From Methanomassiliicoccaceae archaeon UBA404 (GTDB lineage: Archaea; Thermoplasmatota; Thermoplasmata; Methanomassiliicoccales; Methanomethylophilaceae), in the NCBI GenBank assembly GCA_002498605.1, contig DAHY01000011.1:1-7367 (forward strand): a stretch of 7,367 nt of DNA, given 5' to 3'. How positions within the stretch are numbered: the stretch's first letter is position 1; each line of letters begins with the position of its first letter. The notes beneath the pieces were generated by a model, which was not told the origin of the DNA, did no database searches, and saw only the letters and a program-made list of their open reading frames with translations. A program made the translations under genes and the position numbers. Shown here piece after piece: positions 7,121 through 7,367 of this stretch.

Positions 7121-7367
7121 TTTCAAAATCGGCGAGTTTGGTTTGACCGTCATCTTTCTTTGCGGGTATACGGTCTTTCAGAGTTCTGCTCAGACTTTCC
7201 AAACGGCTGCGCATCAGTTCTTCTTTTTTCTTGCTGGATTTTTCGAAAACTTCGTCAATGGTTCCTTTTGCAACCAGAACGTACACTTCCCCGTCATCGC
7301 TTCTTCCGGTACGCCCTCTTCTTTGTATGGTTCTTATTTCCGAAGGAACGGGTTCATAAAACACCAC
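7113..7367 (-). CDS. hef: Hef-family DNA helicase, C-terminal fragment
   Basis: This is the 3' end of a gene cut by the window edge; the first visible codon, GTG, is an internal valine and not a start. The 84 visible residues open with VFYEPVPSEIR and the superfamily 2 motif VI, QRRGRTGR. Then come a strand (GEVYVLVAKGT) and a charged helix (DEVFEKSSKKKEELMRSRLESL). The FYEPVPSEIR-x-x-QRRGRTGR combination is characteristic of archaeal Hef, the FANCM-like helicase that remodels stalled replication forks. The protein stops about 65 residues after motif VI, so it lacks the C-terminal XPF/ERCC4-type nuclease domain found in Pyrococcus Hef. It ends with a likely PCNA motif, QTKLADF. It lies 24 bases before the ligase gene, in the same direction, consistent with a shared repair role. 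Nothing can be said of its N-terminus. Confidence 0.85.
   Translation of the reverse strand: MVFYEPVPSEIRTIQRRGRTGRSDDGEVYVLVAKGTIDEVFEKSSKKKEELMRSRLESLSRTLKDRIPAKKDDGQTKLADFENN
7125..7145 (-). other. Probable C-terminal PCNA-binding (PIP) motif in Hef
   Basis: Encodes QTKLADF, three residues from the C-terminus. It fits Q-x-x-[LIM]-x-x-[FY], the core of the PCNA-interacting peptide; the second aromatic residue is replaced by Glu. A basic, probably disordered tail (IPAKKDDG) precedes it, as is common for terminal PIP boxes. Binding is inferred from motif and position only. Confidence 0.5.

Noticed and set aside
1..7367. CRISPR array, insertion sequence, tRNA or rRNA gene
   Set aside because: Reading both strands showed no regularly spaced direct repeats, no transposase-like protein, no terminal inverted repeats and no tRNA or rRNA signature.

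Overview
The window looks like chromosomal DNA from a euryarchaeal-type archaeon. A Hef-type repair helicase tail, an ATP-dependent archaeal DNA ligase, a short Rpo11-like RNA polymerase subunit and an archaeal-type TruD lie side by side. GC content is moderate by eye. A member of the Thermoplasmata, perhaps the Methanomassiliicoccales, would fit, but this is inference: nothing here fixes the lineage.

Layout: the plus strand carries one very long gene (about 46-3747) for a soluble tetratricopeptide-repeat (TPR) protein of about 1,230 residues. It has two TPR blocks split by an acidic linker, and a C-terminal domain I do not recognise. The minus strand carries, in transcription order, the 3' end of a Hef-family helicase (7367-7113, cut by the window edge), DNA ligase (7088-5328), RpoL (5279-5025) and TruD (5023-3719). 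The gaps between them are 24, 48 and 1 bases, so this looks like a co-directional information-processing cluster. The last two genes are almost fused, and the first three could also have their own promoters. TruD and the TPR gene converge and overlap by 29 bases.

How the genes work together: the helicase fragment and the ligase both belong to DNA repair and replication, and both show a probable PCNA-binding motif. The helicase's is at its extreme C-terminus. The ligase's is in its DNA-binding domain, at the same place as the known short motif of Pyrococcus ligase. RpoL (transcription) and TruD (tRNA pseudouridylation) extend the cluster into RNA metabolism. The TPR protein is separate and probably a protein-protein scaffold of unknown role.

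No RNA gene, mobile element, CRISPR array or gene-free stretch over 300 bases is visible, and I see no clear new defence or mobile system. The points most worth a second look are the uncharacterised C-terminal domain of the TPR protein, the nuclease-less Hef with a terminal PCNA motif, and the atypical RpoL core motif.
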